Source: Candidatus Zixiibacteriota bacterium
GTDB taxonomy: Bacteria; Zixibacteria; MSB-5A5; GN15; FEB-12
Reading direction: 5' to 3'
Assembly: GCA_024280215.1 (NCBI GenBank)
Contig: JAJRQO010000017.1
Span: forward strand, 1-64,000
DNA: 64,000 nucleotides
The translations under genes were made by a program, and so were the position numbers. Shown here one piece after another: positions 54,117 to 63,256 of this stretch. How positions within the stretch are numbered: the stretch's first letter is position 1; every line of letters starts with the position of its first letter. The notes beneath the pieces were generated by a model. That model worked only from the letters and a program-made list of their open reading frames with translations. It ran no database searches and had not been told where the DNA came from.

Positions 54117-54321
54117 GTTTCACTTATTGTTAATTCTTCTTTGTAGGGAACTGGTATGCCTGTTCCTAACATAACAAAGTAGGGCAGAACCCTTTAGCGG
54201 TTCTGTCTTTTTAATACCATTTCTTCTAATCCTGTCATTGCGAGTTGAAACTACAACAGCAGTCAAAACGTGGCAATCTTATCTTTTGATGCGGTGTCAG
54301 GAACCCATTCCTGACACTTTT

Positions 54322-54486
54322 AAAATAGCTTCAGTCTCACAGGCTAAGCCTGTTTTATTAATATCCAAGCTCTTTCAAAATGGCTTCAGTCCCACAGGCT
54401 AAGCCTGTTTTATTAATAACCAAGCTCTTTCAAAATGGCTTCAGTCCCACAGGCTAAGCCTGTTTTATTAATAACCAAGCTCTTTC
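54322..54486 (+). repeat. 3 x 55-bp tandem repeat
   Basis: Units start at 54322, 54377 and 54432 and are nearly identical. Each contains AAAATGGCTTCAGTCCCAC, the palindrome CAGGCTAAGCCTG and CCAAGCTCTTTC. The first 14 bases of the unit are also the first bases of the 140-bp element that follows at 54487, so the array looks like an extension of its left end. Confidence 0.88.
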
Positions 54487-54640
54487 AAAATGGCTTCAGT
54501 CCCATATAGAACATCTTTTTACCTCGTTTTTTCACTCCTCTATTTCACTATAAACAAATAGACGATATAGAAATACAGCGAAATGGCTTTCCCTTAAAAA
54601 ATGGCTTAAAGCCATTTTCTGCAATATTAATTGTAGCAAT
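54487..54640 (+). repeat. About 140-bp interspersed element, copy 2
   Basis: Same block order as the copy near 34189-34329: AAATGGCTTCAGTCCCATATA, ACATCTTTTT, GCGAAATGGCTTTCCCTTA, hairpin AAATGGCTTAAAGCCATTT, and TTGTAGCAATTTT. Confidence 0.8.
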
Positions 54641-54727
54641 TTTGTATCTCATCTTCTCTTGTTCCATCATACATGACGAAATTTATGAAAATCCATAGTT
54701 TTTATAAGGTTTTTGCACTACAATAAT

Positions 54728-54780
54728 GTTCACAATTTTGTGACTTTTCTTCTTGACTTAGTTCACAATTTTGTTATCTT
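54728..54780 (+). promoter_or_regulatory. Toxin-antitoxin promoter with direct-repeat operator
   Basis: TTGACT (54753-54758), 16-bp spacer, TATCTT (54775-54780). GTTCACAATTTTGT occurs at 54728-54741 and again at 54761-54774, 33 bp (about three turns) apart; the second copy fills the spacer. Each contains the palindromic core CACAAttTTGTG (second copy imperfect). This suits repression by the HTH antitoxin. Confidence 0.65.
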
Positions 54781-54810
54781 GTCGATAAGTAAAATAAGGA
54801 TATTTTATAT

Positions 54811-55170
54811 ATGCAAGAAATTAGGTTTTACGAAGAAAAGGGTACGTCTCCAGTGCTTGACTGGATAATAAGTCTTACAGAAAAGGCTCAAATCAAGTGC
54901 TTAAGTAGAATTGAATTACTTAAAGAAAAAGGTAATAAATTACGTAGACCTTATGCGGACTTGTTAAGAGATAACATTTATGAACTAAGGATAATTTACT
55001 CAGGAAATCAGTATCGGATACTATATTTTTTTGATGGTACTGAAATTATAGTTCTTACTCACGGTTTTATAAAGAAAAGTAAAACTGTACCTACAAAAGA
55101 GTTGAACAAAGCAGTAAAACGAATGGAAAAATATTTAAAAGACCCTGATAAATATTCAAGTAATGAATAG
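54811..55170 (+). CDS. HigB/Gp49-like toxin of a type II toxin-antitoxin pair
   Basis: 119 residues of the phage-derived Gp49-like/HigB (RelE superfamily) group. MQEIRFYEEKGTSPVLDWI opening, RIELLKEKGNKLRRPYADLL, ELRIIYSGNQYRILYFF, and HGFIKKSKTVPTKEL with the late Lys/Thr/Pro segment. Related toxins are ribosome-dependent mRNases. The toxin gene precedes the antitoxin gene as in higBA; an HTH gene follows by 55 bp. Confidence 0.9.
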   Translation: MQEIRFYEEKGTSPVLDWIISLTEKAQIKCLSRIELLKEKGNKLRRPYADLLRDNIYELRIIYSGNQYRILYFFDGTEIIVLTHGFIKKSKTVPTKELNKAVKRMEKYLKDPDKYSSNE

Positions 55171-55225
55171 GGTTAAACGTTTTATATCTAAAAAAAATTG
55201 CTGAACAAAACAGGAGAATTGCCAA

Positions 55226-55606
55226 TTGTCTAACACACGCAAGGGACTAACGACGGATGCAATTGTGATCCTTAAAAATAGGATTACAAAGGGCAATCCA
55301 AAAAAACTTGAGAAGCTTGAAAAAGAACTTGAGCAAGAACGAATGGCTTTACAAATAGGGCAGGAAATTTATAATCTGCGAAAAAAAGCAAAACTTACAC
55401 AGCAAGAACTTGCTGACATGGTAGGAACAAAAAAATCAGCTATTAGCAGACTTGAGGATGCCGACTATGGCGGTCACTCTATCAATATGCTTTTAAAAAT
55501 AGCTGTAGCGGTTGGGATGAAATTAGAAATAAATTTTATAAAAAGCAAAAGTAAAGCAAAAACAGTTAAGAAGAAAGCAAGAACAATTGCCAGGGTAACG
55601 GCTTAA
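55226..55606 (+). CDS. HigA-like XRE-family antitoxin
   Basis: 126 residues. The HTH (LTQQELADMVGTKKSAISRL, about 69-88) lies in the middle after a helical N-terminus; the tail is basic. It neutralises the upstream toxin and represses the pair. The start is TTG at 55226, 7 nt from AGGAGAA; no ATG is better placed. A strong terminator follows. Confidence 0.88.
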   Translation: MSNTRKGLTTDAIVILKNRITKGNPKKLEKLEKELEQERMALQIGQEIYNLRKKAKLTQQELADMVGTKKSAISRLEDADYGGHSINMLLKIAVAVGMKLEINFIKSKSKAKTVKKKARTIARVTA

Positions 55607-56064
55607 AAAGTGAGTCTTTAAAATAAAAATATCAAGTTCCAAAAAAAGCAAATCTGATTCAGGTTTGCTTTTTTTAATGCCAATCACATTCACTACATCA
55701 TCAACGTAAATCAGAACTCTCCCCTGTTTGATATGGATAGCTGTAAATTTTGTCGGGTTTCTCTCTATTATATTTTGGTAGAATCGGAACGCCGACCTAC
55801 TATAATTGATTTACGAGAGAAAGAAGTGGTGAAAAAAATTTGCAATACCACAAAACAAAGCCAATTCTTTATAACGGTAAGTATGCGATAGTTTTGTATC
55901 GGAATTTTCAAATGTAACAATGTGGATAACTAATATTTTGTAAGAAAAAGAGAGATTGCCACGTCACTTCGTTCCTCGCAATGACTGCTGTAAATTAGGT
56001 TTTTGTAGGGAACTGGCATGCCTGTTCCTAAAAGAAAGGTTCGGGCATGCCCGAACCCTACATA
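55607..56064. repeat. Intergenic region with terminator and repeat modules
   Basis: No gene is visible. After the terminator at 55641-55675, a GATTGCCACGTCACTTCG copy lies at about 55953-55985. From 56005 to 56061 a composite GTAGGG...CCCTAC element holds two hairpins, GGAACTGGCATGCCTGTTCC (56009-56028) and GGTTCGGGCATGCCCGAACC (56038-56057). The rest is AT-rich. Confidence 0.75.
55641..55675. terminator. Terminator after the toxin-antitoxin pair
   Basis: 12-bp arms AAAAAAAGCAAA (55641-55652) and TTTGCTTTTTTT (55664-55675) with a further short inner stem; T-run at the end. Usable from both strands. Confidence 0.85.
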
Positions 56065-56838
56065 TTATTTCACTATACCGCGTTCGGAATTTTTGACAAA
56101 ATCTAAGACAACTTGTACTTCAGGAATAACATCGGTGTCGCTTGTGATTCGTTCTACTGCCTGAGTTGTATTCAATTTGCTAAAGAACAAAATCTTAAAT
56201 GCCGCATTAATCGCACGAACGGCATCTTTTGTGAAGCCACGACGATTGAGTCCGATAGAATTCATCCCGACAACTTTGAGCGGATAGCCACCGACCAACG
56301 CATACGGCGTAATATCCTGTTGTACCCGAAAGCCTCCACCGACCATACAATGAGCGCCGATTTTTACAAACTGATGTACAGGTACCAATCCACCCAAGAT
56401 AGCATGGTCATGCACTTCGACATGTCCCGCGAGGTTGACCGAGTTTGCCATGATTACATTGTCGCCAATCAAACAGTCATGGGCAACATGCGAATACGCC
56501 ATGAGCAGACAATTTTTGCCACACTCAGAACGATTATGATAGGTTGTACCACGATTAAAAGTTACATACTCACGAATTGTTGTGCCATCACCAACGATTG
56601 CTTTAGTTTTTTCACCACCGAATTTTAAATCCTGTGGTTGAGAACCAATTGCAGCTCCATGGAAAACATTGACCCCATTACCAAGGACAGTTCCCTCGGC
56701 TAACAAGACAGACGATTTTATATCGCAGTTGTCGCCAACAATGACGCCATCTTCGACGATTGTGAACGGTCCAATTTTTACATTTTCACCAATCTCCGCT
56801 TTGGGAGAGATGATTGCTGATTTGTGAATTTCACTCAT
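56065..56838 (-). CDS. lpxA: LpxA, UDP-GlcNAc O-acyltransferase
   Basis: 257 residues. Left-handed beta-helix with hexapeptide repeats (IGENVKIGPFTIVEDGVIVG), catalytic His in MAYSHVAHDCLIGDN, GGLVPVHQFVKIGAH and a helical C-terminus. First step of lipid A synthesis. It overlaps the upstream lpxC-fabZ gene by 4 bp (ATGA). Confidence 0.97.
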   Translation of the reverse strand: MSEIHKSAIISPKAEIGENVKIGPFTIVEDGVIVGDNCDIKSSVLLAEGTVLGNGVNVFHGAAIGSQPQDLKFGGEKTKAIVGDGTTIREYVTFNRGTTYHNRSECGKNCLLMAYSHVAHDCLIGDNVIMANSVNLAGHVEVHDHAILGGLVPVHQFVKIGAHCMVGGGFRVQQDITPYALVGGYPLKVVGMNSIGLNRRGFTKDAVRAINAAFKILFFSKLNTTQAVERITSDTDVIPEVQVVLDFVKNSERGIVK

Positions 56839-58223
56839 TTATCTACCACCATTGCCATAAATTCCGCACTTGCAACAAGTTTACCATCGACATACGTTTT
56901 GCCTGCCATTTTACAAATCGAACGTTTTAATGATAACATCTCAAGTTCAAAACGTAATTGGTCACCCGGTATAACAGGTTGACGGAATTTTGCTTTATCT
57001 ATTGACATAAAATATACTACTTTATCTTCAGGATTTTCAACAGCATTCATCATAAGCACCCCACCCGCTTGAGCCATCGCTTCAATAATTAAGACACCTG
57101 GCATGATTGGATGGTTTGGAAAATGTCCATTAAAAAATGGTTCATTAATCGTCACATTTTTCATCGCAGTCACTTTTTTACCAGGTTCAAGATCTAAGAC
57201 TCGGTCAATCAGTAACATTGGATAACGATGCGGAAGCATTTTAAATATGGCATTGATATCATAGACATTGGCATTGCTTGAACCTAACTTTGCCGCGATT
57301 TTTTTCTTCTTGTACAAACTCCGCATCCGTTTTGCCAAAGCAACATTTGCTTTATGACCAGAACGAGCGGCAAGGACATGCCCCTTAAATGGAACCCCGA
57401 TAAGCATTAAGTCACCAAGCAAATCGAGCGTTTTGTGACGGACAGGTTCGTTGTAGAATCTAAGAGGAATATCATTGATGATACCATTTTCACCAACAAA
57501 ACATTTATCTTTTAAGTTAAGAGCTTTGCGAACACGGTCAACTTCAACTTGTCCTAAATCGGAATCATAGATTACGATGGCATTGTCAATACCTCCGCCT
57601 TTGATAAGTCCCGCATCTTTCATCATCTCTACTTCTGAAAGAAAACAAAATGTTCTGGCTGGAGCGAATTCTTCGACAAATTCTTTTTCTAAGTTTACAA
57701 GTGTGGTATATTGTGTGCCGAGGGCAGGGTTTTTATAATCGATTAAAAATGTGATACGTAAATCATCAGATGGTGCAACGACTAAGTCAACTTCACGATC
57801 TGATTCCGAATATGCCATCGGTGTGTCTATTTCGAGATAGAATTTATCAGCATCTTGAGTTTCGATACCCGCCTCAAGCAATTTGTCTACATATGGTTTG
57901 GCGGAGCCGTCACATACGGGAGGTTCTAAATTATCGAGTTCGACAATCATATTATCCAGTTGGAGTCCCGCAAAAGCAGCCAAAACATGCTCGACGGTGT
58001 AGACTTTTGCTTCCCCTTTTTGCAGGGTCGTGCCACGCGATATATCAACGACATGGTCAACATCAGCCTGCACCCATGGTTTATCGGCGATGTCAGATCT
58101 GACAAAGCGGATACCAGTATCGGGTTGAGCTGGTTTAAAAGTCATGGTGCAATTAACGCCCGTGTGTAATCCTATTCCGCTGAGGGAAATTTCTTTTTTT
58201 ATAGTTCTTTGTTTTTCGTACAT
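56835..58223 (-). CDS. lpxC-fabZ: LpxC-FabZ fusion: deacetylase and hydroxyacyl-ACP dehydratase
   Basis: 462 residues. LpxC part (about 1-305) has the zinc ligands in VEHVLAAF and VRHKTLDLLGD, the PARTFCFLSEVE loop and the HKANVALAK His. FabZ part (about 315-460) has MLPHRYPMLLIDRV, the catalytic His/Glu in NGHFPNHPIMPGVLIIEAMA. It deacetylates UDP-acyl-GlcNAc for lipid A and dehydrates 3-hydroxyacyl-ACP. The fusion is typical of Bacteroidetes/Chlorobi and relatives and is a phylogenetic hint. Confidence 0.96.
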   Translation of the reverse strand: MYEKQRTIKKEISLSGIGLHTGVNCTMTFKPAQPDTGIRFVRSDIADKPWVQADVDHVVDISRGTTLQKGEAKVYTVEHVLAAFAGLQLDNMIVELDNLEPPVCDGSAKPYVDKLLEAGIETQDADKFYLEIDTPMAYSESDREVDLVVAPSDDLRITFLIDYKNPALGTQYTTLVNLEKEFVEEFAPARTFCFLSEVEMMKDAGLIKGGGIDNAIVIYDSDLGQVEVDRVRKALNLKDKCFVGENGIINDIPLRFYNEPVRHKTLDLLGDLMLIGVPFKGHVLAARSGHKANVALAKRMRSLYKKKKIAAKLGSSNANVYDINAIFKMLPHRYPMLLIDRVLDLEPGKKVTAMKNVTINEPFFNGHFPNHPIMPGVLIIEAMAQAGGVLMMNAVENPEDKVVYFMSIDKAKFRQPVIPGDQLRFELEMLSLKRSICKMAGKTYVDGKLVASAEFMAMVVDK

Positions 58224-58366
58224 AAGCCTCTGTCTTTAGTTACAGTGAATCCACAAATTATACTGTATGAAAGGCTTGTTCTCAAGTGATTTTTTTAATT
58301 GCAACTGCAAAAGGGACACATTTTGGATGTATCCTCTTCTCAAGGCTGAAATTATGATTTTGTCAG

Positions 58367-58897
58367 CTAATTGCCCGTATATGCGACCGTCAAGACAACA
58401 TCGGAGGCATAATCGCCACCTGTTTGTGAAATTGAGGGCAGAACTGTCCCACCAATCCAGACATTGAGCGTCGCACCTACCCCTAATCTCAGAGTTGCAA
58501 AATTGGCTGGGTCGAGTGTACCTGCTGGGGCTGTTTGTCCACCACCTGTACCATCGTCGTATGAGGCATCGGTATTTGAGAAAGAAACTCTCATAAATGC
58601 AAGCGAATCGACTGTAACTAATGAGTCTGGCAAGCTGATATCAAGGGTAACTTCGGCGTTGGCAACACCTGTAATCGTCCATTCCCCTGCTGAACCGACT
58701 GATGATTTGTCGACAAATTTGTTTATACCTGGAGTGACTGCTCCAAATTGTAGATTGTTCGAACCGACTACCGAAAGTGAGGTCACGACTGTTGCTAATG
58801 CTTGGATTGTCCCATATTCCTGTGCATCGGCAGTCGGTGAAACGACCGCAAAACAAAGCATTAGAGACAAAATAAGTTTAATCAGTTTTTGAAACAT
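58367..58897 (-). CDS. Exported DUF4402-like protein
   Basis: 176 residues with a signal peptide (ending PTADA) and a beta-sandwich domain: LQFGAVTPG, GEWTITGVANAEVTLDIS, LRLGVGATLNVWIGGT and YTGN end, as in DUF4402 proteins, which resemble fimbrial/spore-coat-like surface subunits. AGGAG precedes the ATG. It stands alone. Confidence 0.75.
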   Translation of the reverse strand: MFQKLIKLILSLMLCFAVVSPTADAQEYGTIQALATVVTSLSVVGSNNLQFGAVTPGINKFVDKSSVGSAGEWTITGVANAEVTLDISLPDSLVTVDSLAFMRVSFSNTDASYDDGTGGGQTAPAGTLDPANFATLRLGVGATLNVWIGGTVLPSISQTGGDYASDVVLTVAYTGN

Positions 58898-59196
58898 ATA
58901 ATTCTCCTGTATTTCAAACTGTTCTTTTCGTTCTGAAACAGTACAAATGCAACAGCAATGCCATCGGCGAATGCCGAACTTATCTTGTTGGTAGAGTTAC
59001 TATTAGGGGGAGGTGTCAATTTCTTAATTTACTTAGAATATATGGGATGTTTCGTGGAGTATGGAGATTATCCCATACTGACTGTTTCTTTCAACTTTTC
59101 ATAATGAAACAGTAAGGTTTTCAAACCACATTCCGATACAATTAATAGATAATAGCTGTTCAAAAATTATACAGCTTGTAAACAAAGGATTATACC

Positions 59197-60678
59197 ATGT
59201 GTAAGCATATTGGATATGCTCTTACAACATTGCTGATAGTTTTTTCATTGACTCAAAGAGCTCAATCTCAAACGTTGATTTGGGAAACAAATTTTGGTGG
59301 GATGCTCAACGAAATGGGCAACAGTTGTCAGGTCTTACCTGACAGCTGTATAATAATTTTAGGCTCTACCTACTCGTACGGTTCTGGACTCTCAGATATT
59401 TATCTGGCAAAAACAGATGCTCTCGGGACGCTACTCTGGTCAAAACAATTTGGTGGTGACTCGACTGATTTTGGATATGATGTTCAATCTACAACGGATG
59501 GTGGCTTTATTATTGTTGGCTCGACAACATCTGGCCTTGCATCGCAACAAGTTTATCTTGTCAAAACAGATTCTGCTGGAACTATCGAATGGGAAAAAAG
59601 GTTTGGTGGGACTGGTAAAGAAGATGGGAAAACTGTTCGTCAGACGTATGACGGTGGATATATAATCGCTGGTTCAACTAATTCAATCGGCAACGGATAC
59701 AACGATATGTATCTGATCAAAACCGATTCATTAGGGAATCTTGTTTGGCAACAAGCTTATGGTGGTACAGGTGGTGAGTCTGGATCAGCCGCTCGTCAGA
59801 CACCTGACTCTGGCTATGTGATAATTGGGTCAACAGGTTCGTTTGGTACGGGATATAGTTCTATCTATGTCGTGCGGACAAACGCTATAGGTAATATAAT
59901 TTGGTCTAACACCTATGGTGGAAATTCTGCTGATTTTGGCTACTCTGTTGAGGTGACCGCAGGTGGTGGCTTGATACTGGTTGGCTCTACGGCATCGTAT
60001 GGCAATGGAGAGTCAGACGCATATTTAGTCAAGACTGACCCGTTTGGAAATTTTGAATGGGACGCAACCTATGGAGGTTCTGGTGATGACCGTGGCTACT
60101 CGGTCAAAGAACTTGCATCGGGAAATTTTGTCCTAACAGGTAAGACGGAATCATACTCATCTGGCATAGAAGCATATCTGGTCATGGCTAATCCAATCGG
60201 GACAACAGTATGGACAAATAATTTTGGTGGTTCAAAAACTGATGAAGCCCAGACGGTGACATTTGACGCTAATGTAGATATTATCATCGTCGGGAAGTCG
60301 TATTCCTATTCATCAGGTGGTTCCGATGTCTATCTCTTTAAAATTTTAGGTGATCAAACAACAGATATAAATGAACTGATTCTTTCGGATTATCTGCCTG
60401 ATGGTTTTGAATTAGGGCAGAACTATCCGAATCCATTTAACCCAACGACTTCGATTGAATACTCGATTCCATCACGCTCGGATGTGACTCTTACAATTTA
60501 CAATGTCTTAGGACAGGTGGTATCGTACTGGGATGCATCGTCGCTTCCTGCGGGAAGTTATCGTTATGAATGGGACGGTACCAATGAGAATGGTGGTTCG
60601 GTCGCATCGGGAGTGTATTTGTATCGGTTGACGTATGGAGAATTTGCTTTAACGAAAAAAATGCTGCTTTTGAAATAA
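59197..60678 (+). CDS. Secreted repeat protein with T9SS type A sorting domain
   Basis: 493 residues. Signal peptide, then about seven repeats of roughly 50 residues with the pattern YL.KTD..G...W...FGG, YS..TTDGGFI..GST (beta-propeller-like blades), and a C-terminal type A sorting domain: GQNYPNPFNPTTSIEYSIP (about 407-425) through to KKMLLLK, including the FlgD-like WDGTNENG..VASGVYLYRL segment. Expected to be exported by Sec and then the type IX system, and to be attached to or released from the cell surface. Confidence 0.93.
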   Translation: MCKHIGYALTTLLIVFSLTQRAQSQTLIWETNFGGMLNEMGNSCQVLPDSCIIILGSTYSYGSGLSDIYLAKTDALGTLLWSKQFGGDSTDFGYDVQSTTDGGFIIVGSTTSGLASQQVYLVKTDSAGTIEWEKRFGGTGKEDGKTVRQTYDGGYIIAGSTNSIGNGYNDMYLIKTDSLGNLVWQQAYGGTGGESGSAARQTPDSGYVIIGSTGSFGTGYSSIYVVRTNAIGNIIWSNTYGGNSADFGYSVEVTAGGGLILVGSTASYGNGESDAYLVKTDPFGNFEWDATYGGSGDDRGYSVKELASGNFVLTGKTESYSSGIEAYLVMANPIGTTVWTNNFGGSKTDEAQTVTFDANVDIIIVGKSYSYSSGGSDVYLFKILGDQTTDINELILSDYLPDGFELGQNYPNPFNPTTSIEYSIPSRSDVTLTIYNVLGQVVSYWDASSLPAGSYRYEWDGTNENGGSVASGVYLYRLTYGEFALTKKMLLLK

Positions 60679-60710
60679 TATATTCTTGTTAAGTTTACAC
60701 ACTGCACTAA

Positions 60711-60745
60711 TTGGGTGGGGTCATTGACGACCCCGCCTTTTTTTG
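60711..60745 (+). terminator. Terminator of the T9SS cargo gene
   Basis: Arms GGTGGGGTC (60714-60722) and GACCCCGCC (60729-60737), one G-T pair, 6-nt loop, then seven T. GC-rich stem, strong. Confidence 0.88.
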
Positions 60746-60752
60746 TTAGTAA

Positions 60753-62249
60753 TTAAAATTTTGTTTTTAAAGTTTGTATTGCTTCTTCATTCCCTTGGTC
60801 AGCTGCTTTTTGAAACCATCTTTTTGCTTCAGCTTTATCAACTTTAACACCTTCACCATTCAAAAATGCAACTCCTAAATTATTTTGTGCATTCATATCA
60901 CCTTGCTCTGCTGATTTAATAAATAAATTAATAGCTTTAGATTGATTCGCTTTTACATGTAAGCCAAGACTATACATCATCCCTAAATAACATTGTGCAG
61001 GAGCGTATCCCAAATCTGATGCTTTTTGAAACCATTTGAATGCCATCTTATGGGATTTATCAATCCCCTCACCGTTTAGAAACATAATTCCAATGTTATA
61101 CTGAGCATGAACAAATTCTTGTACAGCTGATTTTCGGTACCATTTGAATGCTTTTTTACGGTCTACTTTAACACCGTTTCCGCTATAATACATTTCCGCT
61201 AAGTTATATTGTGCTTTGTCATAACCCTTATCAGCTGCCAATCGAAACAATCTCAAAGCTTCCTTATAATTTATATCTACAACCTTACCCTCATAGTACA
61301 TTGTAGCTAAATTATATTGAGCATCCATGTGTCCTTGTTCGGCGGCTTTTTGAAACCATTTGAAAGCTTCTTTAAAATTACCTATAATACTATATGTAGT
61401 TGCCAAATTATGTTGAGCATTCATATAACCTTGTTCAGCTGCTAAGAGATACCATTCAATTGCTTTATCGTTATTTGCTTCAACCCCGTTTCCAAAATGA
61501 TACATATTGCCTATATTGTACTGAGCTAATTTATAATTATTTTCTGCTGCTAGAAGATACCATTTGAGTTCTTCATTGTAATCACGTTCAACTCCAATCC
61601 CATTTCCATAGAAATAGCCTAATTGTATCATCGCATCTAATTCACCTAATCCAGCAGCTTTTTTATACCACGATATAGCTTCATTGTAGTTTATTTTTAC
61701 TCCTTGTCCACCTTCGTACAACTGCCCTAAAGCATACTGTGCTTGAGAGAAGTCTTGTTCTGCTGCCATTTTATACCATTTAATTGACTCCTTATAATCT
61801 TGCGACACTCCTTCACCAGCAGCGTAAATCAAACCTAATATATATTGTGCCACCGCCAAATTTTGTTCAGCTGCTAACTTACAAAAAGTTATTCCTTTTT
61901 TATAATCAACAATTACACCTTCGCCAAAAATATACATTTCACTCAAATTGAATTGAGCTTTTGCATACCCTTGTTCAGCAGATTTCTCAAACCATTTGTA
62001 AGCTTCTTTATAGTCAACATCAACACCGTTACCATTCTTATACATATATCCCAAGGAATTTTGTGCTTTATCAAGCCCACTATCGGCTGCTACTCTAATT
62101 AATGGAAGAGCTTCTTTATAGTTCTCTGCTTCGATAAATTCATAACCAATATTAAAATTTTCTTCAGCAGTCCTTGATATGTTAGATGTATCGCATGAAA
62201 TCGTTATTAACATAATTACGATTATTAGTTTATAAATTTTATTTTTCAT
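60753..62249 (-). CDS. Sel1-repeat lipoprotein
   Basis: 498 residues with a lipoprotein-type signal (IVIMLITISC at about 19). About thirteen Sel1-like repeats of 36 residues follow, of the form A.YNLG.MY..G.GV..DY.EA..WY..AAEQG. Sel1 proteins form superhelical scaffolds for protein binding; a surface or periplasmic adaptor role is likely. GGAGA lies 10 nt before the ATG. Confidence 0.93.
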   Translation of the reverse strand: MKNKIYKLIIVIMLITISCDTSNISRTAEENFNIGYEFIEAENYKEALPLIRVAADSGLDKAQNSLGYMYKNGNGVDVDYKEAYKWFEKSAEQGYAKAQFNLSEMYIFGEGVIVDYKKGITFCKLAAEQNLAVAQYILGLIYAAGEGVSQDYKESIKWYKMAAEQDFSQAQYALGQLYEGGQGVKINYNEAISWYKKAAGLGELDAMIQLGYFYGNGIGVERDYNEELKWYLLAAENNYKLAQYNIGNMYHFGNGVEANNDKAIEWYLLAAEQGYMNAQHNLATTYSIIGNFKEAFKWFQKAAEQGHMDAQYNLATMYYEGKVVDINYKEALRLFRLAADKGYDKAQYNLAEMYYSGNGVKVDRKKAFKWYRKSAVQEFVHAQYNIGIMFLNGEGIDKSHKMAFKWFQKASDLGYAPAQCYLGMMYSLGLHVKANQSKAINLFIKSAEQGDMNAQNNLGVAFLNGEGVKVDKAEAKRWFQKAADQGNEEAIQTLKTKF

Positions 62250-62306
62250 TAGACATATCTCTCCATTTTTTTTTTACCATATCTTATAAACGACATATTT
62301 GCATTG

Positions 62307-62401
62307 ATTGTCAATTTTAAAGATGAGATTGCCGCATCACTTCGTTCCGCGCAATGACAGGGCTGTATGACTTTCGGCAGACGAGGACGTCTGCCATGCA
62401 C
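62307..62401. repeat. About 95-bp direct repeat, left copy
   Basis: Runs from GATTGTCAATTTTAAAGATG through GATTGCC..ATCACTTCGTTCC and ends with the hairpin GGCAGACGAGGACGTCTGCC (CGTCTGCC second arm). A nearly identical copy lies at 63298-63392 in the same orientation. Confidence 0.88.
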
Positions 62402-62432
62402 ATTTGGAAAATTAGGAATTATTTATGTTAGA

Positions 62433-63232
62433 TTAAAATTTATCAATGAAATAATTTGTAATTGGATTATCAAATGAATAAATATAATTATCAACAAACG
62501 CAACAAATCCAAACTGTTTTGAAAAATAGAATTCAAACGAACCATCAGTTCTTAAAGGATCATAATACCCCGATATTTGAATACGCATGAGATCAGTAAA
62601 TATTCTTCCATTGTACTCAAGCTCTTCACCTAAACTAATTATTATCAAATTACTATCAGTTACAAATGGGTCGTTACCATTAATATATGATGACCCAGAA
62701 ATAATTTCGTTCGTATCAAGTATATTTTCAAAAATATGCTCCGCAAAAGAATTTAATATTTGAAAATCTAATTGGCTGTTCTCTCTTACAATAAAATTAA
62801 ATTTATACACTGGAGATGGTGGAAACACTATATCATCTATCCAGAAATCAAACTTATAATTTTTACTATAGGCAAAAACTGAATCGGCATATTTAAAAGA
62901 ATAAGTATTTGATGAAATATCCGTTGAAGTTGAACAAGCAAATACTTGATAGTTATATCTCGGATATCTATTCCAACATCATATACATTATTACCGTTTA
63001 TGTCTACAAACGGTTCGCCAAGTGAAAAATCCCAATACATAAAAGGTTCTGGGCGAGCATTAAGAGAATCTTGTTCATGAGCCAATATATAAAACTTTGT
63101 TGTATCAAAATGTATGTAGTCAGAAAATTGATAGACAAGTGGAGTGGGTGGTGGATCGACAATTTTTGTTGAATCGGAACAAGAGATTATGAGAATAAAA
63201 GTTAGAAAAAATAAAAATAAAAACTTCGACAT
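62433..63232 (-). pseudogene. Frameshifted lipoprotein gene
   Basis: Two overlapping pieces make one gene. The 5' piece encodes a lipoprotein signal (MSKFLFLFFLTFILIISC) and a domain to about ...NNVYDVGIDIRD, where the frame turns into unlikely sequence and ends at 62837. The 3' piece, in another frame, is open from about 62975 (YNYQVFACSTSTDISSNTYS) to 62433 (ending NYFIDKF). A single frameshift near 62965-62980 would join them into about 265 residues. GGAGG 6 nt before the ATG at 63232 fixes the start. Unknown family. Confidence 0.75.
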
Positions 63233-63256
63233 GAAACCCCTCCTAAAGGAATTCAA

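Larger units (their letters stand above)
54117..54810. repeat. Gene-free region with hairpin modules, tandem repeat and a 140-bp element
   Basis: No gene is visible in 694 bp. GTAGGG-hairpin modules occur at 54143 and 54179; a relative of the GATTGCCAC repeat lies at about 54236-54290; three 55-bp tandem units start at 54322, 54377 and 54432; and a second copy of the 140-bp element starts at 54487. The toxin promoter occupies the right end. Confidence 0.8.

Noticed and set aside
54322-54486. Three 55-bp repeats as a possible CRISPR array
   Set aside because: The units are contiguous and identical over their whole length; there are no variable spacers and no cas genes.
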